From assembly GCF_042453785.1 (NCBI RefSeq), contig NC_091668.1, positions 10,064,001-10,128,000 of the forward strand: a stretch of DNA of 64,000 nucleotides, written 5' to 3'. Origin of the DNA: Malus domestica. Taxonomy: Eukaryota > Streptophyta > Magnoliopsida > Rosales > Rosaceae. Both the position numbers and the translations under genes were made by a program. The notes beneath the pieces were generated by a model that worked only from the letters and a program-made list of their open reading frames with translations, was not told the DNA's origin and made no database searches. Below are positions 1-12,348 of this stretch, one piece after another. Every line of letters starts with the position of its first letter. The stretch's first letter is position 1.

Positions 1-3000
1 AGGACATCCATGATACCCTTTGCATTCTGAAGTTCCGTCAAACTAACAAAATAAATCAGTTAAAATATGAAATAATATACTCTGCAATAGTTCAACTGTC
101 TGCACATTATAAAGAATTAACAGTTTCCTGCTTTCATTTAGACTACTTTTGTCCTTGGAATTTCTCACTGCTAAATTTCTTAGAATAAATCATTCAGAGC
201 ATTAAAATGGGATACTCCCAGTCTGCAAGTTGAAACTTGATACATCTTACCCATCAAAGAAGCAAGCAGAAGCAACATCTTGTTTTTTCCATCCAAAACC
301 AAATTCCTCACTTGCATTAATGTCTCATCAAGGATGAAATATCAGATGCATTGAACCACAGAACAGCAAGACCAAAACAATACAGCAAATCCCCTTTCAC
401 CATAAATACCTAGTATATTCATACTTCCACCATACCATTGTATATTCATGCTACCATCATAGCATTTACTCTCAATTGCATCTGTCTAATGATGTCAACA
501 GAGCCTGCCATAGGCAGCAAACTTCCTATGTGATTGGATCACCAACACATGCAAAAAAAGAATTCTCATTGAAGTTTTGACATCTTTCAATCAGAAGAAA
601 GAAATTAAAGAGTTAAAACATGCAATAAGAGTTCTGAACTTTAATCAGTCCAGTGAAATAAGTATCATCTTAAAGTCAGAGAAACTGCACTACTAAAAAT
701 ATTTAAAGCTTAGGTTCATTGGGAGCAAAGAGGAGTTACATGTGCACCTTAAGGTTGGGAACTCAGCCTCTGCAGAAGGCTCAGCTACATCTTTTGGACG
801 ATCTGGATCTTGCAAATTCTGAGGATATGCTGTCAATGGCTGTGTCTGGGGTGGTGTGAATACAGGCGCAGATGACTCGGATCTTTGAGGGAATACTGCT
901 CCAGAACGCTGAAGAAACATTTTGACTCAGAGAATGTTGAAGAATCAAGCACTAAAACAGAATATAAGCCATGAATAACAATTTCATACTAGAATGTTGA
1001 AGAATCAAGCACTAAAACAGAATATAAGCAATGAAATAACAATTTCATACTGATTATGTTATATGAATGCTTCTCATGTTGAATTTTAACAATGAAGCTG
1101 GATTATTAATTGACAATTTCTCTTAATGTACATACCAACAAATCCTGGTATGCAGCATAGTATTGTGGATATCTTGCTCTCGGCCCCCCAAAAGCTTCTT
1201 GCCAGGTATCTATCAGGATCAATATCTTATCTTTGACATGATAGTCCGGCTACAATTTGCATCATAAATACTATGAGAAAACTTAAATAGAAGTGGAACA
1301 AGTGATATTGTAGAACAAGCTATCAGATGGTTGGATGGGGATATATTACCTTCTTTTTTACTATTCTAACCATATCATGGAGGAGGTCTTTCTCTGCAAC
1401 ATGCATATGAACAATGTCTCCACAATTCTTTATTATTGTTTCCAACAGCTAGAATGTAGCGAACAGACCAAAAGAAAACCAATTTAGACCACTGTAATAA
1501 CAATTTGTTAACAATGACAAACAATGTAAATATATAAATGGCCTCTACAGCAGAAGGGACTTGAACATCAAATTTCAGTGAGATTTCCAGTAGACCATCA
1601 TCAACTAGTTTTTTTTCATGCATATAAACTTTAAATCTGCCAACTCTCTAGAATGCTGGATCTTAGCCATTCATTTCTTTCCACTTCTATGAACTGAGTA
1701 TGAAGTATAAACACATGAAAGTAATCCACACTGGGAACATGTCCATCTTGTTAAAATAAATTCTCTGTTTTCACATTTTGAGAAAATTTTACCATTATTT
1801 TTTCCATATGGGAGTAGCATTGGTCTTAAGGATCCACTATGCATACAACAAGAAATGAAGTAAAGATCTAACGTAATACATCGGAACTAATTAATTAATA
1901 TACCCCACATAGTGAATAACATAAAGCGCTGATAAAAAAAATGACAATACATAAATAAGGTACACCATGCTACAAGCAAAGGCATTGCTCGTAAATATAA
2001 AAATAAAATAAAAATGACAAGTTCTCCTGTAAGCTGAACGAAACACTAACACAACTCAACCAGTAAATGAAAATGAATGTACTGTCAACAACAACATGGA
2101 CTGGTAAACAAAATGGCCACTTCACTTAATTAAAATGAAACCAGTTCAGTGGAGCTTACTGTAAGGGCAAGAAGTTGAACTTTTGAATTCTTACTTCCAA
2201 GGCGCTTCTTTATACCTTTAACAACATCCTTTGCTTGCCTAATATATGAAAACCAAACAGAGAGTTTAAGTCTAGGTAATCTTCAACAAAAAGATTCAAT
2301 CTAGAGAAGTAGGCATATATCTAGCTAGCTCGAGACAAGAATTAAAATCAGAAATACCAACGCTTGCTATGCACACGAGAGGGAGACAGGCATTATCATG
2401 TCTATCACGTCTCACATGTTTTGTACATCCTAAATAATGAAAAAGCATTATCATTCAATTCCATCTTTAGCAGCTTTGGCCTTCCGAACAATCGCAGCAA
2501 CCTCTTTGGTTTGTTTACATAAACCACATCACATACTTATTACTAAGAACTTAAGCATACGAAAATATACGACGAGCGTTACTAACCCTCCTCCAATTGT
2601 AAACATTGAGCTCAATTATATACACTGACCAATAATCAGTAAAATAACCATTAAAATGTATAAAACTGATTAACATTTCCGCTGACCAAATGCAGAAAGA
2701 ACCAGCTTTTTCCATCATACAAAGCCAAGCTCACAATCGAACCCACTAAATCGCATAGCTCGAAACCAGATCCAATTATTTACAAAACTAAATCGTAATA
2801 AACCTTAAAATTCAGGCTTTGTTCTTTTCTCTTCTATCATTTCATCTTTTTGCATTTCTATCCTCGAATTTTCCCAGTAACCAAACACAAAGTTAACAGT
2901 TCGATCAAATTCAACCACCATCATCACTCCCTCATTGATTCAAATCATACATATATATATTAGACTCAATCAAAAACATAATTACACTATAAAATGCAAC

Positions 3001-3151
3001 AGTGATCAAATTAAACAAGAAAGAGAGTTCTAATCGAGTGCGACGCGTACACAGGGTCGTGGTTGCATATATCACAGATTTCGATGTTCATGGCCCAATC
3101 AGGACCGATGAGCATGTCGCTCGTGGCGCGTTCCACCAGATAATTCACCAT
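1..3151 (-). CDS. TOL: TOM1-like (TOL) VHS/GAT-domain ubiquitin receptor, 3' end outside window
   Basis: Exons read on the minus strand are 3151-3051, 2238-2136 (approximate donor), 1448-1350, 1249-1136, 908-748 and 42-1 (partial); all junctions seen are GT-AG. The start ATG is at 3151, giving [20 protein letters not shown], the usual beginning of plant TOL proteins. The VHS domain covers exons 1-4 ([49 protein letters not shown]). Exon 5 holds the linker [20 protein letters not shown], and exon 6 ([14 protein letters not shown]) begins the GAT domain. Members of this family bind ubiquitinated membrane cargo and act early in ESCRT-dependent sorting to the vacuole; this role is from family knowledge. 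The C-terminal GAT and tail exons lie left of position 1. The intron between exons 2 and 3 is about 690 bp. Which TOL paralogue this is cannot be decided from the fragment. Confidence 0.9.
931..1051. repeat. 60-bp tandem duplication in a TOL intron
   Basis: Two adjacent copies (931-990 and 991-1051) share AGAATGTTGAAGAATCAAGC and continue almost identically through ATTTCATACT. They lie in the intron between TOL exons 4 and 5 and do not touch coding sequence. The copies differ by only a base or two plus a one-base indel, so the duplication looks recent. Confidence 0.9.
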
Positions 3152-3680
3152 CCCTCCTGCTCTTCCTCCGACCGAAAGTCGCCGCCGCGATCCGAATACC
3201 ACACCCACCCGCCTCCGATTGCCGGCAAGATCGCAGAAGACTCCAAAAATAAGACGCAGTCTTTCTTCCGGCGACTCTCTCTCTCCCTCTTTCTCTCTCT
3301 AGAAGCGTTCCTCTGTGAGAGATCGCTGGCTGCTGCTGCTTTTCTGTTCAGGAACCGAATTTTTTTCCTTTATCTGAGTTGTTTTTGGGGGTGGGACTAG
3401 ATTTGACGGGCGAATCAGGTGAGGACACGTTTTGGAATTTCGGAGACTCGCGTGCCGCGGTTCTGTTCTCTCTGTGTCACCGACTTTACGTTTGGTTCTT
3501 TTTTTTGTTTTTTGTTGTTGTTGTTGGAATTTGACAAATGATTTCAAAGAGAAATGTCAAAGATACTGGACTGGTTTTGTATTGTTGTTCTTTAAAAAAA
3601 AACTACTTGTTGTGTTTGGAGAATATGTTCATTTTTGCTGCTTCACGTTTTCAGTTTTTTTCACCAAAAATTGTGAAAAT
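3152..3680. promoter_or_regulatory. TOL 5' UTR and upstream region
   Basis: No gene is supported here. Immediately upstream of the TOL start the sequence is GC-richer and contains a CT-rich run (about 3270-3300 on the plus strand, purine-rich on the TOL strand), as is common in plant 5' leaders. Open frames on the plus strand across 3002-3734 show no recognisable protein and overlap TOL exon 1. The last part, about 3480-3680, continues across the retrotransposon into 29823 and later, so it is the left half of the interrupted insertion site. Confidence 0.5.
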
Positions 3681-3685
3681 AAGTT
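3681..3685. repeat. Left target-site duplication AAGTT
   Basis: AAGTT here matches AAGTT at 29818-29822. The two copies flank the outer LTR edges. Joining the flanks through one copy gives an uninterrupted AT-rich host sequence, so everything between arrived as, or inside, a single retrotransposon insertion. Confidence 0.8.
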
Positions 3686-4190
3686 TGTTGATGCACAAAA
3701 TCAGTGGGGACTTTGGTACAACAGAAAGTGTTAAGTTTGTGACGTTCGCTAGATTGCTTCGGTCACTAGTGTGGATAAGTATGTAAGTGGATAAGGACAG
3801 GGAAGCAAACACAAGATGTACGTGGTTCACCCAGATTGGTTACGTCCACGGAGTAAAGGAGTTTTCATTAATTGTGAAGGGTTTACACAAGTACATAGGT
3901 TCAAGCTCTCCTTTAGGGAGTACTAGTGAATGATTTAGTACAAATGACATTAGGAAATATTGTGAGAGAATGATCTTTATTTATTTCTAGTTTCATTATG
4001 ACGTTGACACGTGTCATATTGTGATTGGCTTCTGATGTTGACACGTGTCGCACTATGATTGGCTTCTGATGTCAACACGTGTCGCGTTGTGATTGGCCTC
4101 CTGGTTGGAGGGAAACTTTTATGGGTCCTTGACGGTATAACGTTGACTAGTGCTCAGTAGTTTCGGGATTGGTCAAGTATGGTACAAACA
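3686..4190 (-). repeat. 3' LTR of the Tat element
   Basis: It is about 95% identical by eye to 29303-29817 over its length. Read on the minus strand it starts TGTTTGTACC and ends GCATCAACA, so it has TG...CA ends. Compared with the 5' LTR it has lost a few bases at the TATA region (about 3975-3985). The inner side abuts AGGGGAG-type purines (4191-4205 on the minus strand), a plausible polypurine tract. Confidence 0.88.
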
Positions 4191-5430
4191 GTGCTCCCCT
4201 AAGTTCCCAAGTGAGGGAAGCTCTTCGGTTGGGGACTTGCAAGATCCAAGCCATTGAGTAATCACGAAACTTATAAGTACCAAAGTGTGGTATCATTTTC
4301 ACTTGCCTTATGTGTCTCATACGTAGATGTGACATCTTCTCTAGAAGTACTTTTCCTTCATCCAAATGTGGTATCTTTAACCGATGAAGATGCACAAGGT
4401 AATGTATCAATTTCACTTGAAGCTTACTTATAGTTTCGGGCTTGGTCAAGTGCGATACAAAATCCTATAGTAGGAGTCCCCCAAGTCACCGAGTTAGGAG
4501 ATTTGCCGAAAGAGGTAACAGACAAGGTAAGCAATCAGACTTCCAAGTAAGCAACCTGGATCAGAGGTTCGACTTTGGCTTCCAGTTGATTGTTCTCCTT
4601 CTCCTTGTGTCGTAAACAGCAATAAGGATAAGGAGAAGCAAATGGAGAAGAGATGATATGAGATACTTTTGCTTTTGAAGAAGTAACTTTCCACAGGCTT
4701 ATTCTTGAATTGGGCTGGAAGGTTTTCTAGTTTCCTCCAGAGTATAAGGCCGACTCAAGAATTTAAGGGTCAAAACAAGTCCATCAAATCAAGAATGTGT
4801 TTGACCTTAATGATATGGGATACTTTTGCTGTTGACGAAGTAATAGATGAATTGGCATGTGTTCTATTGCGCTTGTCTCCACATGCTTCCCTGTATCCTT
4901 CTCACTTGCCCTATCCGTTCCTCAGGCAGATGTGGTGTCTTTTCTGGAAGCATAAGATGTTGAAGATGAGTACTCGAGAGCAATACCGGGTAAGTAATTA
5001 GGCAAGAGGTTCCAGGCAGTCAGTTCCTGACTGGAAGCTTGATTCCAAGTGCTGACTGATTGCCATTTTTCTCCTTGTCTTGCAGGTAAGAACAAGGGCA
5101 AAGGCAAAGACAGGGAAAAAGCATGATATAGGATACTCTTGCTTTTGACCCTGATGATATGAGATACTCTTGCTCTGGTGTGGCTGGTTTACATAAGTAT
5201 TATTGGGGGGAAGAAAGCTGAGTATTTCGAAAGGCTTCGTTGTGAGTGCCCTCTCAGATATGAGGAAGGGTTGAGCATTTTTGCAGGTCTGCCTGTCCGT
5301 GGAGGATGGAGGTCGACATATATAGGAGTCTCCCTAACAACAAGTAGTAATGATATTCATTTACCCTTTTTGGTCGTTGCAATGTAATGGGAGCTGCAAG
5401 CTTCACGTGTTTTAACTTTGTCAGAGCACT

Positions 5431-6180
5431 TTGAAAAAGTGGTATGTGGTATCTAGAAAGCTGATGTTGCGTGTGAAGATTGCAGACAAGCTTTATCCAA
5501 GGAAATCTGGCTCTCGAAGTTCGAAGAGCGATGCCTCTTTGGTTTTCGAACAAGCAATCCTGTCGGGGATCTGGCTCTCGAGATTCGGAGAGCAGTGCCT
5601 CTTCGATTTTTGAGAAAGCAATCCTGTTGGGAGTTTGGCTCTTGAGATTCAGAGAGCAGTGCATCTTCGATTTTTGAGAAAGTAATCATGTTGGAAGTCT
5701 GGCTCTTGAGATTCGGAGGGCAGTGCCTCTTCAATTTTTGAGCAAGTAATAATGTTATTCCTTTACCCTTCTTGGTTATAGCAATGTAGTGGGAGCTGCA
5801 AGCTTCATATGTTTTAACTTTGTCAGAGCGCTTTGAAAAAGTGGTATGTGGTATCTAGAAAGCTGATGTTGCGTGTGAAGATTGCAGACAAGCTTTATCT
5901 AAGGAAATCTGGCTCTCGAAGTTCGGAGAGCGATGCTTCTTCGGTTTTCAAACAAGCAATCTTGTCGGGGATCTGGCTCTCGAGATTCAGAGAACAGTGC
6001 CTCTTCGATTTTTGAGAAAGTAATTCTGTTGAGAGTCTGGCTTTTAAGATTCGGATATCGGATATCGGTGCCTCTTTGATTTTTGAGAAAGTAATCCTGT
6101 TGGGAGTCTGGCTCTCGAGATTCGGAGAGGTTCCTCTTCGATTTTTGAGCAAACAATCTTGTTGGGAGTGTTTTCTCGAA
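5431..6180. repeat. Compound tandem repeats in the element's 3' region
   Basis: Two large copies about 402 bp apart begin GAAAAAGTGGTATGTGGTAT (from about 5427 and 5829). Each contains several degenerate units of roughly 64 bp carrying the core TCTGGCTCTCGAGATTCGGA followed by CTCTTCGATTTTTGAG. The same family appears inverted at 12478-12900. The open frames here repeat with the period and have no recognisable protein. Confidence 0.8.
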
Positions 6181-6612
6181 TGTGAGTAAAGGTTGGGCAT
6201 TTTTGCTAGTCTACCTTGCCACGAAGCACGGAGGTTGACACACATTGGGACTTTCTAGTTATCAAGAAGTGGTGTTGTTCCTTTACCCTTGTGGGTAATA
6301 GTAAGGTAGCTGGACCTTCAAAATTTATGTGTCTAAACTTTGTTAGAGATCTTTGGCAAAGTTATATGTGGTACCCGATGAGCTGATGTTGCATGTGGAA
6401 AGTGGTGCCTCTTCGAAATCGGGAGAGTGGTGCCTCTTCGGAATCCGGAGAGTGGTGTTTATTAGATTTTTGAACCAACACCCTGTTGCCCTATCTTTTA
6501 TAAGGGCACCAATTATGTGTAAGGGGTTCATTCAGAAAGTTATTTCTTGAAGGAATTTTCCCCTTACTTCAGAGATTTATTGCACCTCATTTCTCCTTCA
6601 TCATTTCTGAGA

Positions 6613-7200
6613 ATGTCTGGCCCATCCGACCGTCATTTTGACTTGAACTTTGGTGAAGAGGCAGCCATGCCTTCTCAAGACAACATATGGCGCCCATCCT
6701 TCTTATGCCCTATTGGTCATCTTACCGTTGGGGACTCTGTGATGAAGAATGATATGATCGCTGCGGTGGTGGCCAGGAACGTTCTTACTCCCAAATATAA
6801 CAGACTACTTTTCAAACGGTCTGATGAGTTGGCTGTTAAGGATTTTCTGGCTTTCAGTGTTCAGTGTGCAGGTTCTGTGTCTAATATGGCCCAACACCTA
6901 TTTGCTCAAACCCGCCAAGTTGAATCATTGGCGACTGAAGTGATAAGTCTCAAACAGGAGATCAAAGGGCTTAATCATGAGAATAAACAGTTGCACAGGC
7001 TCGCACATGACTATGCTACAAACATGAAGAGGAAGCTCGACCAGCTGCAGGAATCTGTGGTCAGATTTTACTTGATCATCAGAGGTTTGCGGGTTTGTTC
7101 CAAAGGCATTTATTGCCTTCGTCTTCTGGGGCTGTACCACTTAATGAAGCTCCAAATGATCAACCTTCGGTGCCTCATTCTTCGGGGTTCTGCCTAGTAC
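6613..7200 (+). pseudogene. Antisense coiled-coil ORF, frameshifted copy
   Basis: This is the degenerate partner of the intact minus-strand ORF at 10978-11652. It starts MSGPSDRHFDLNFGEEAA and keeps the heptad-rich stretch ending MKRKLDQ. Near 7057 one base is missing relative to the other copy (GAATCTG-TGG against GAAACTGATGG), which changes frame; the original frame continues for some residues in the next frame after 7095. It lies antisense to the host retrotransposon's gag-pol. Function is unknown; see the intact copy. Confidence 0.7.
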
Positions 7201-7436
7201 TGAGGCTTCGAATAATCACCATCTGGTGCCTCCTCTTTCTGGGGCCCTGCCGACTACTGAGACTTCTCCTGAGCAACTTTTGTGAAGGCTCCCTCTTGTT
7301 TGTTTATTTTGATTCATGTATATGTACATATTTGCAACTTATTGGAGATATCAATAAACAAGCTTTGCTTCATTTCAACGTATTGTGTTAAATACACCAA
7401 GGCCTTCTTCACTAAGTTCTTTGAATTTTTCCTTTT

Positions 7437-7453
7437 GTTGAAGCTTTGTGAGT
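7437..7453. repeat. Target-site duplication of the LINE, left copy
   Basis: GTTGAAGCTTTGTGAGT here recurs at about 14872-14888, right after the (GTT)n tail of the downstream LINE 3' fragment. A duplication of about 17 bp is typical of target-primed reverse transcription. It shows that the LINE 5' end at 7454 and the 3' tail at about 14873 were once the two ends of one insertion. Confidence 0.75.
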
Positions 7454-10400
7454 AACTCCGCCTATGTCTTACATGGCCGGTCCCAAGCCCGGATAAAGGA
7501 GGAGGGGGAGGGCGTCAGGTAGTCGACAGCCGGCACTCCATGATCACGTCGAATCCTTATGAAAATGAATCCAGAACAAAATCGCGCTAAAGCTAGGGCG
7601 TCACCCGTAAGTGGCGCGCTGTGTGGCCCGAGCACAGTGATAAGTGAGCAAGGGTCGCTGTATCTCCATCGGCACCCGGATGCAGTGTTAAATGAGCAAG
7701 GGGGCCATAGAAACTTCTTTTCGAACGACTCCACTCAAAGTTGTTTGGGAGCATATGCTCCTATCAACTTTACCCGGGACACACAAAAGAAGTACTTTGA
7801 TCCTATTAGACGGGGGAGGGTGAAGAAGCTAGGACAGAAGGGTAGAGTTCAAGAGAGCAAAATGCGTTTAGGAACGTGGAATATAGGAACCTTAACGGGA
7901 AAATCTATGGAAGTAGTGGAAGTTATGGTGAGGAGACGGATAAATATTATGTGCCTACAAGAAACTAAGTGGGTTGGTAGTAAGGCAAAGGATCTAGAAA
8001 ACTCAGGGTTTAAACTTTGGTATTCGGGCACAAATAGAACGAGAAACGGTGTTGGCATCATCGTGGACAAGACCTTGGTACAAGATGTTGTAGATGTCAA
8101 GAGGGTAGGAGATAGAATCATGGCAATCAAGATTGTAATAGGACAAGAACTTATCAATGTGATTAGTGCGTACGCACCTCAAGTAGGGTTGGATACGAGT
8201 TCGAAGGAGAAATTTTGGGAAGATCTTGGAGACTTGGTGCAAGGAATTGCTCAGACGGAGAAGTTATTTATAGGAGGAGATTTAAATGGACACGTGGGCA
8301 GGGAGACAGGCAACTATGGAGGTTTTCATGGTGGCCATGGTTTTGGGGAGAGAAACGAGGATGGGGAAGTTATCTTGGATTTTGCAATGGCATATGATCT
8401 CTTCTTAGCCAACACCTTCTTTAAGAAGAGATAAGAACATGTGATCACCTACAAGAGTGGGTCGTCAAAAACACAAATAGATTTTCTTCTAATGAGGAAA
8501 GGGGATCGTATAACTTGTAAGGATTGCAAAGTTATACCAGGAGAGAGCGTGGCTAATCAACATCGCTTGTTGGTGATGGATGTACATATCAAAAGAGTAA
8601 GACAAAAGAACAAGACTTGGAAGTGCCCAAGAACTAGATGGTGGAATCTAAAAGAAGAAAAACAAGCCATTTTCAAAGAGAAGGTAATCACCCAATGTGT
8701 GTGGGATAGAGAGGGGGAAGCTAGCCAAATGTGGGATTCCATGGCTAGTTGTATCCGAAAAGTAGCAAAAGAGGTATTAGGAGAGTCCAAGGGCTTTGCC
8801 CCACACCAAAAGGAATCTTGGTGGTGGAATGAGGAGGTACAAACAAAGGTGAAGGCTAAGAAGGAATGTTGTAAAGCCTTATACAAGGAGAGGACCGATG
8901 AAAATGGTGAAAGGTATAGAAAAGCGAAGCAAGAGGCGAAGAAAGCTGTCAGAGAAGCTAAGTTAGCGGCTTACGACGATATGTATAAACGACTAGATAC
9001 CAAAGAAGGAGAGTTGGATATCTATAAACTAGCTAGAGCAAGGGAAAAGAAGACAAGGGACCTAAACCAAGTGAGGTGCATCAAGGATGAGGATGGAAAG
9101 GTTCTTGCTACAGAGAACGCACTTAAAGACAGATGGAGAGGTTATTTTCATAATCTTTTCAATGAAGGACATGAAAGGAGTGCTTCTTTAGGGGAGTTGA
9201 GTAACTCAGAATAGTGTAGAAACTACTCCTTTTATCGTCGAATCCGGAAGGAAGAAGTGGTTGTAGCTTTGAAGAAGATGAAGCATAGAAAAGCAATAGG
9301 CCTAGACGATATACCAATCGAAGTGTGGAAAGTTTTGGGAGAGACAGGTATAACATGGCTCACTGACCTTTTCAATAGGATTTTGAAAACGAAGAAGATG
9401 CCAAATGAGTGGCGAACGAGCACTTTGGTGCCTATCTACAAGAATAAGGGCGACGTACAAAATTGCATGAACTATAGGGGTATTAAGCTAATGAGTCATA
9501 CAATGAAGCTCTGGGAGAGAGTCATTGAGCATAGATTGAGGCAAGAGACACGGGTTTCGGACAACCAATTCGGGTTCATGCCAGGGCGCTCAACCATGGA
9601 GGCAATCTATCTCTTACGAAGATTGATGGAAAGATATAGAGATGGGAAAAAGGATTTACACATGGTCTTTATAGATTTGGAAAAAGCGTATGATAGGGTC
9701 CCAAGAGACATTCTTTGGAGGATTTTAGAGAAGAAAGGAGTACGAGTAGCATATATCCAAGCTATAAAGGATATGTATGAAGGAGCAAAGACCGCCGTAA
9801 GAACTCATGAAGGACAAACCGAAAGCTTTCCCATAACTGTAGGATTACATCAAGGCTCATCCTTAAGTCCTTACCTTTTTGCGTTGGTAATGGATGAGTT
9901 AACAGGACATATTCAAGATGATATTCCTTGGTGTATGCTTTTCGCAGACGATATAGTGTTGATAGATGAAACTCAGGAAGGGGTAAATGCAAAGCTTAAC
10001 CTTTGGAGAGAAGTGTTGGAATCTAAAGGTCTTCGCCTCAGCCGATCAAAGACAGAATATATGGAGTGCAAGTTCAGTGCAAATGGAGGCCAAAACGAGT
10101 TAGGGGTGAGGATCGGAGATCAAGAAATACCAAAGAGCGACCGTTTTCGTTACCTAGGATCTATCTTGCAAAAGAACGGAGAATTAGATGGAGATCTCAA
10201 CCATAGAATACAAGCTGGATGGATGAAGTGGAAGAGTGCATCCGGCGTGTTGTGTGACCGCCGTATGCCACTGAAGCTCAAGGGAAAATTTTATAGGACG
10301 GCAATAAGGCCGGCAATGCTGTATGGCACAGAATGTTGGGCGGTGAAACATCAACACGTACACAAAATGGGTGTAGCGGAGATGAGGATGCTTCGTTGGA

Positions 10401-10727
10401 TGTGTGGGCACACGAGAAAGGATAAGATTAGGAATGAGGATATCCGGGGTAAAGTAGGAGTAGCCGAAATTGAAGGAAAGATGAGAGAAAATCGGTTACG
10501 GTGGTTTGGACATGTGCAAAGAAGGCCTACTGACGCTCCGATTAGAAGATGCGACTATGGGACAGAGGTTCAGGGCCGAAGGGGTAGAGGAAGACCTAGG
10601 AAAACTTTGGAAGAGACTCTAAGAAAAGACTTAGAGTACTTGGATCTAACGAAGGACATGACACAGGATCGAGCACAATGGCGTTCTAAGATTCATATAG
10701 CCGATCCCACTCAGTGACTTGGATTTT
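7454..10727 (+). mobile_element. RTE-type LINE with endonuclease and reverse transcriptase
   Basis: One reading frame runs from about 7559 to 10717 and is broken by only two stops, TAA at 8432-8434 and TAG at 9212-9214. The N-terminal apurinic-type endonuclease shows LGTWNIGTLTGK, CLQETKW and GGDLNGHVG. The reverse transcriptase shows the block [17 protein letters not shown] (about 9667-9717), [10 protein letters not shown] and the catalytic FADD (about 9940-9950). The protein ends IHIADPTQ. A single ORF, endonuclease first, short 3' UTR and (GTT)n tail fit the RTE/BovB-like clade, whose plant copies are often labelled craniofacial development protein 2-like. The 3' end is abnormal: at about 10720-10735 it passes straight into the inverted retrotransposon copy through the shared bases CACTCAGTG. 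Confidence 0.9.
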
Positions 10728-10977
10728 CCAAGTCTCAAACCAAGAAGTTTTCCTCACTCGGGAAATTAAGGGAACACTACCCCAACCTACATGCTCCACT
10801 CAGAAAGCTTCAACATACAAGCTTCAACAAAAGAAAATTCAAAGAACTTAGCGAAGAAGGCTTTGGTGTCTTTAACACAATACGTTGAAATGAAGGAAAG
10901 CTTATTTATTGATATCCCCGATAAGCTACAAATATGTACATATACATGAGTCAAAATAAACACACAAGAGGGAGCCT

Positions 10978-11652
10978 TCACAAAGGTTGCTTAGGAGAAG
11001 TCTCAGCAGTCGGTAGAGCCTCAGAAAGAGAAGGCACCGGAGGGGGATCATTTGGAGCCTCAGTACTGGACAGAACCCTAGAAGGAGGAGGCATCAGAGG
11101 TTGATCATTTGGAGCTTCATTACGCGGTACAGCCCCAGAAGACGAAGGCAATAAATGCCTTTGGAACAAACCCACAAATCTCTGATGATCAAGTAAAACC
11201 TGACCATCAGTTTCCTTCATCTGGTCAAGCTTCCTCTTCATGTTTGTAGCATAGTCATGTGCGAGCCGGTGCAACTGTTTATTCTCATGCTTGAGCCCTC
11301 TAATCTCCTGTTTGAGACTCATCACTTCAGCCGCCAATGATTCAACTTGGCGGGTTCGAGCAAATAGGCGTTGTGCCATATTAGACACAGAACCTGCACA
11401 CTGAACACTGAGAGCCAGCGAATCCTTAACAGCTAACTCATCAGACCGTTTGGAAAGTAGTCTGTTATCTTTGGGAGTGAGAAGGTTCATGGCCACCACC
11501 GCAGCGGTCATATCATTCTTCATCACGGAATCCCCAACGGTAAGAGGACCAGTTGGGGAGACGAAGGATGGGCGCCATATGTTGTCTGGAGAAGGCGGGG
11601 CTGCCTCTTCAACAAGGTTCAAGTCAAAACGACAGTCGGAGGGGCCAGACAT
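10978..11652 (-). CDS. Intact coiled-coil ORF of the retrotransposon 3' region, 224 aa
   Basis: The start at 11652 is chosen because the ATG of MSGPSD is the one shared with the degenerate copy at 6613; the ATG two codons upstream (11658) is not shared. The N-terminal third is acidic and proline-containing (FDLNLVEEAAPPSPDNIWRP). Residues about 85-150 form a likely coiled coil (RTRQVESLAAEVMSLKQEI, then KQLHRLAHDYATNMKRKLDQ). The C-terminal part has three related Pro/Ser-rich repeats containing NEAPNDQP/TEAPNDPP. There are no catalytic motifs, signal peptide or membrane segment. In the parent element this ORF lies antisense to gag-pol. The coiled coil resembles the C-terminal part of plant gypsy-type-transposon-domain proteins, but that is a guess; function is unknown. 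Confidence 0.6.
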   Translation of the reverse strand: MSGPSDCRFDLNLVEEAAPPSPDNIWRPSFVSPTGPLTVGDSVMKNDMTAAVVAMNLLTPKDNRLLSKRSDELAVKDSLALSVQCAGSVSNMAQRLFARTRQVESLAAEVMSLKQEIRGLKHENKQLHRLAHDYATNMKRKLDQMKETDGQVLLDHQRFVGLFQRHLLPSSSGAVPRNEAPNDQPLMPPPSRVLSSTEAPNDPPPVPSLSEALPTAETSPKQPL

Positions 11653-11769
11653 TTTCAAAGGTGTTGAAGAGAGAAGAGGTCGGACAAATCAAGATCTTAG
11701 AAGTGCAAGAATGAAGCTTCTACTGGTGGAGATTCAAGTGTGCTTTGGAACTTAATGCCAGCCCCTATA

Positions 11770-12040
11770 AAAATCTGCACTGGACGGAGCTTCAGAAATC
11801 AAAGAGGCGCCTGCTCAGAAATCGAAGAGGCGTTTGCTTTCTCAAAAGCTGGGCTGCTTAGAGATCACGAGGGTTGATCTCAGAAATCGAAGAGCCGTTT
11901 GCTTTCTCAAAAGTTGGGCTGCTCAAAGACCACGAAGGCCGATCTCAGAAATCGAAGAGGCGCTCGCTTTCTCAAAAGCTGGGTTCCCTAGAGACCACGA
12001 GGGCCGATCTCAGAAATCGAAGAGGCACCTACTTTTCCAG
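11770..12040. repeat. About 65-bp degenerate tandem repeats
   Basis: Roughly four units contain CAGAAATCGAAGAGGCG followed by TTTCTCAAAAGCTGGG and AGACCACGAGGG. They lie upstream of the coiled-coil ORF (on its strand, in its 5' region). Confidence 0.8.
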
Positions 12041-12348
12041 CCTTGTCAGCACCTGTCACACGCACACTCAGCTTTGCGGAAATTATGGGCATTCTGTCAA
12101 AGACTTCTGGGGAAGTAGAAAACACATGAATCTTACTGTTCAATCACCCACTTCCCACACGCAACAATAGCTCATGGGTACCACAGATAACTTTGCCAAA
12201 GTTCTCTGCCAAAGTTGAGCACGTGAAGCTTGCAGCTCCCACTACATCGCTCTGACCAAGAAGGGTAAAAGAATAGCAAAGAAACAGCACTAACAAAGTT
12301 TAGACCCATAAATTTTGAAGGTCTAGCTACCATATTATTACCCACAAA

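Noticed and set aside
3002-3734. Plus-strand open frames upstream of TOL
   Set aside because: They overlap TOL exon 1 or its leader on the other strand and contain low-complexity Ser/Phe/Leu with no motif.
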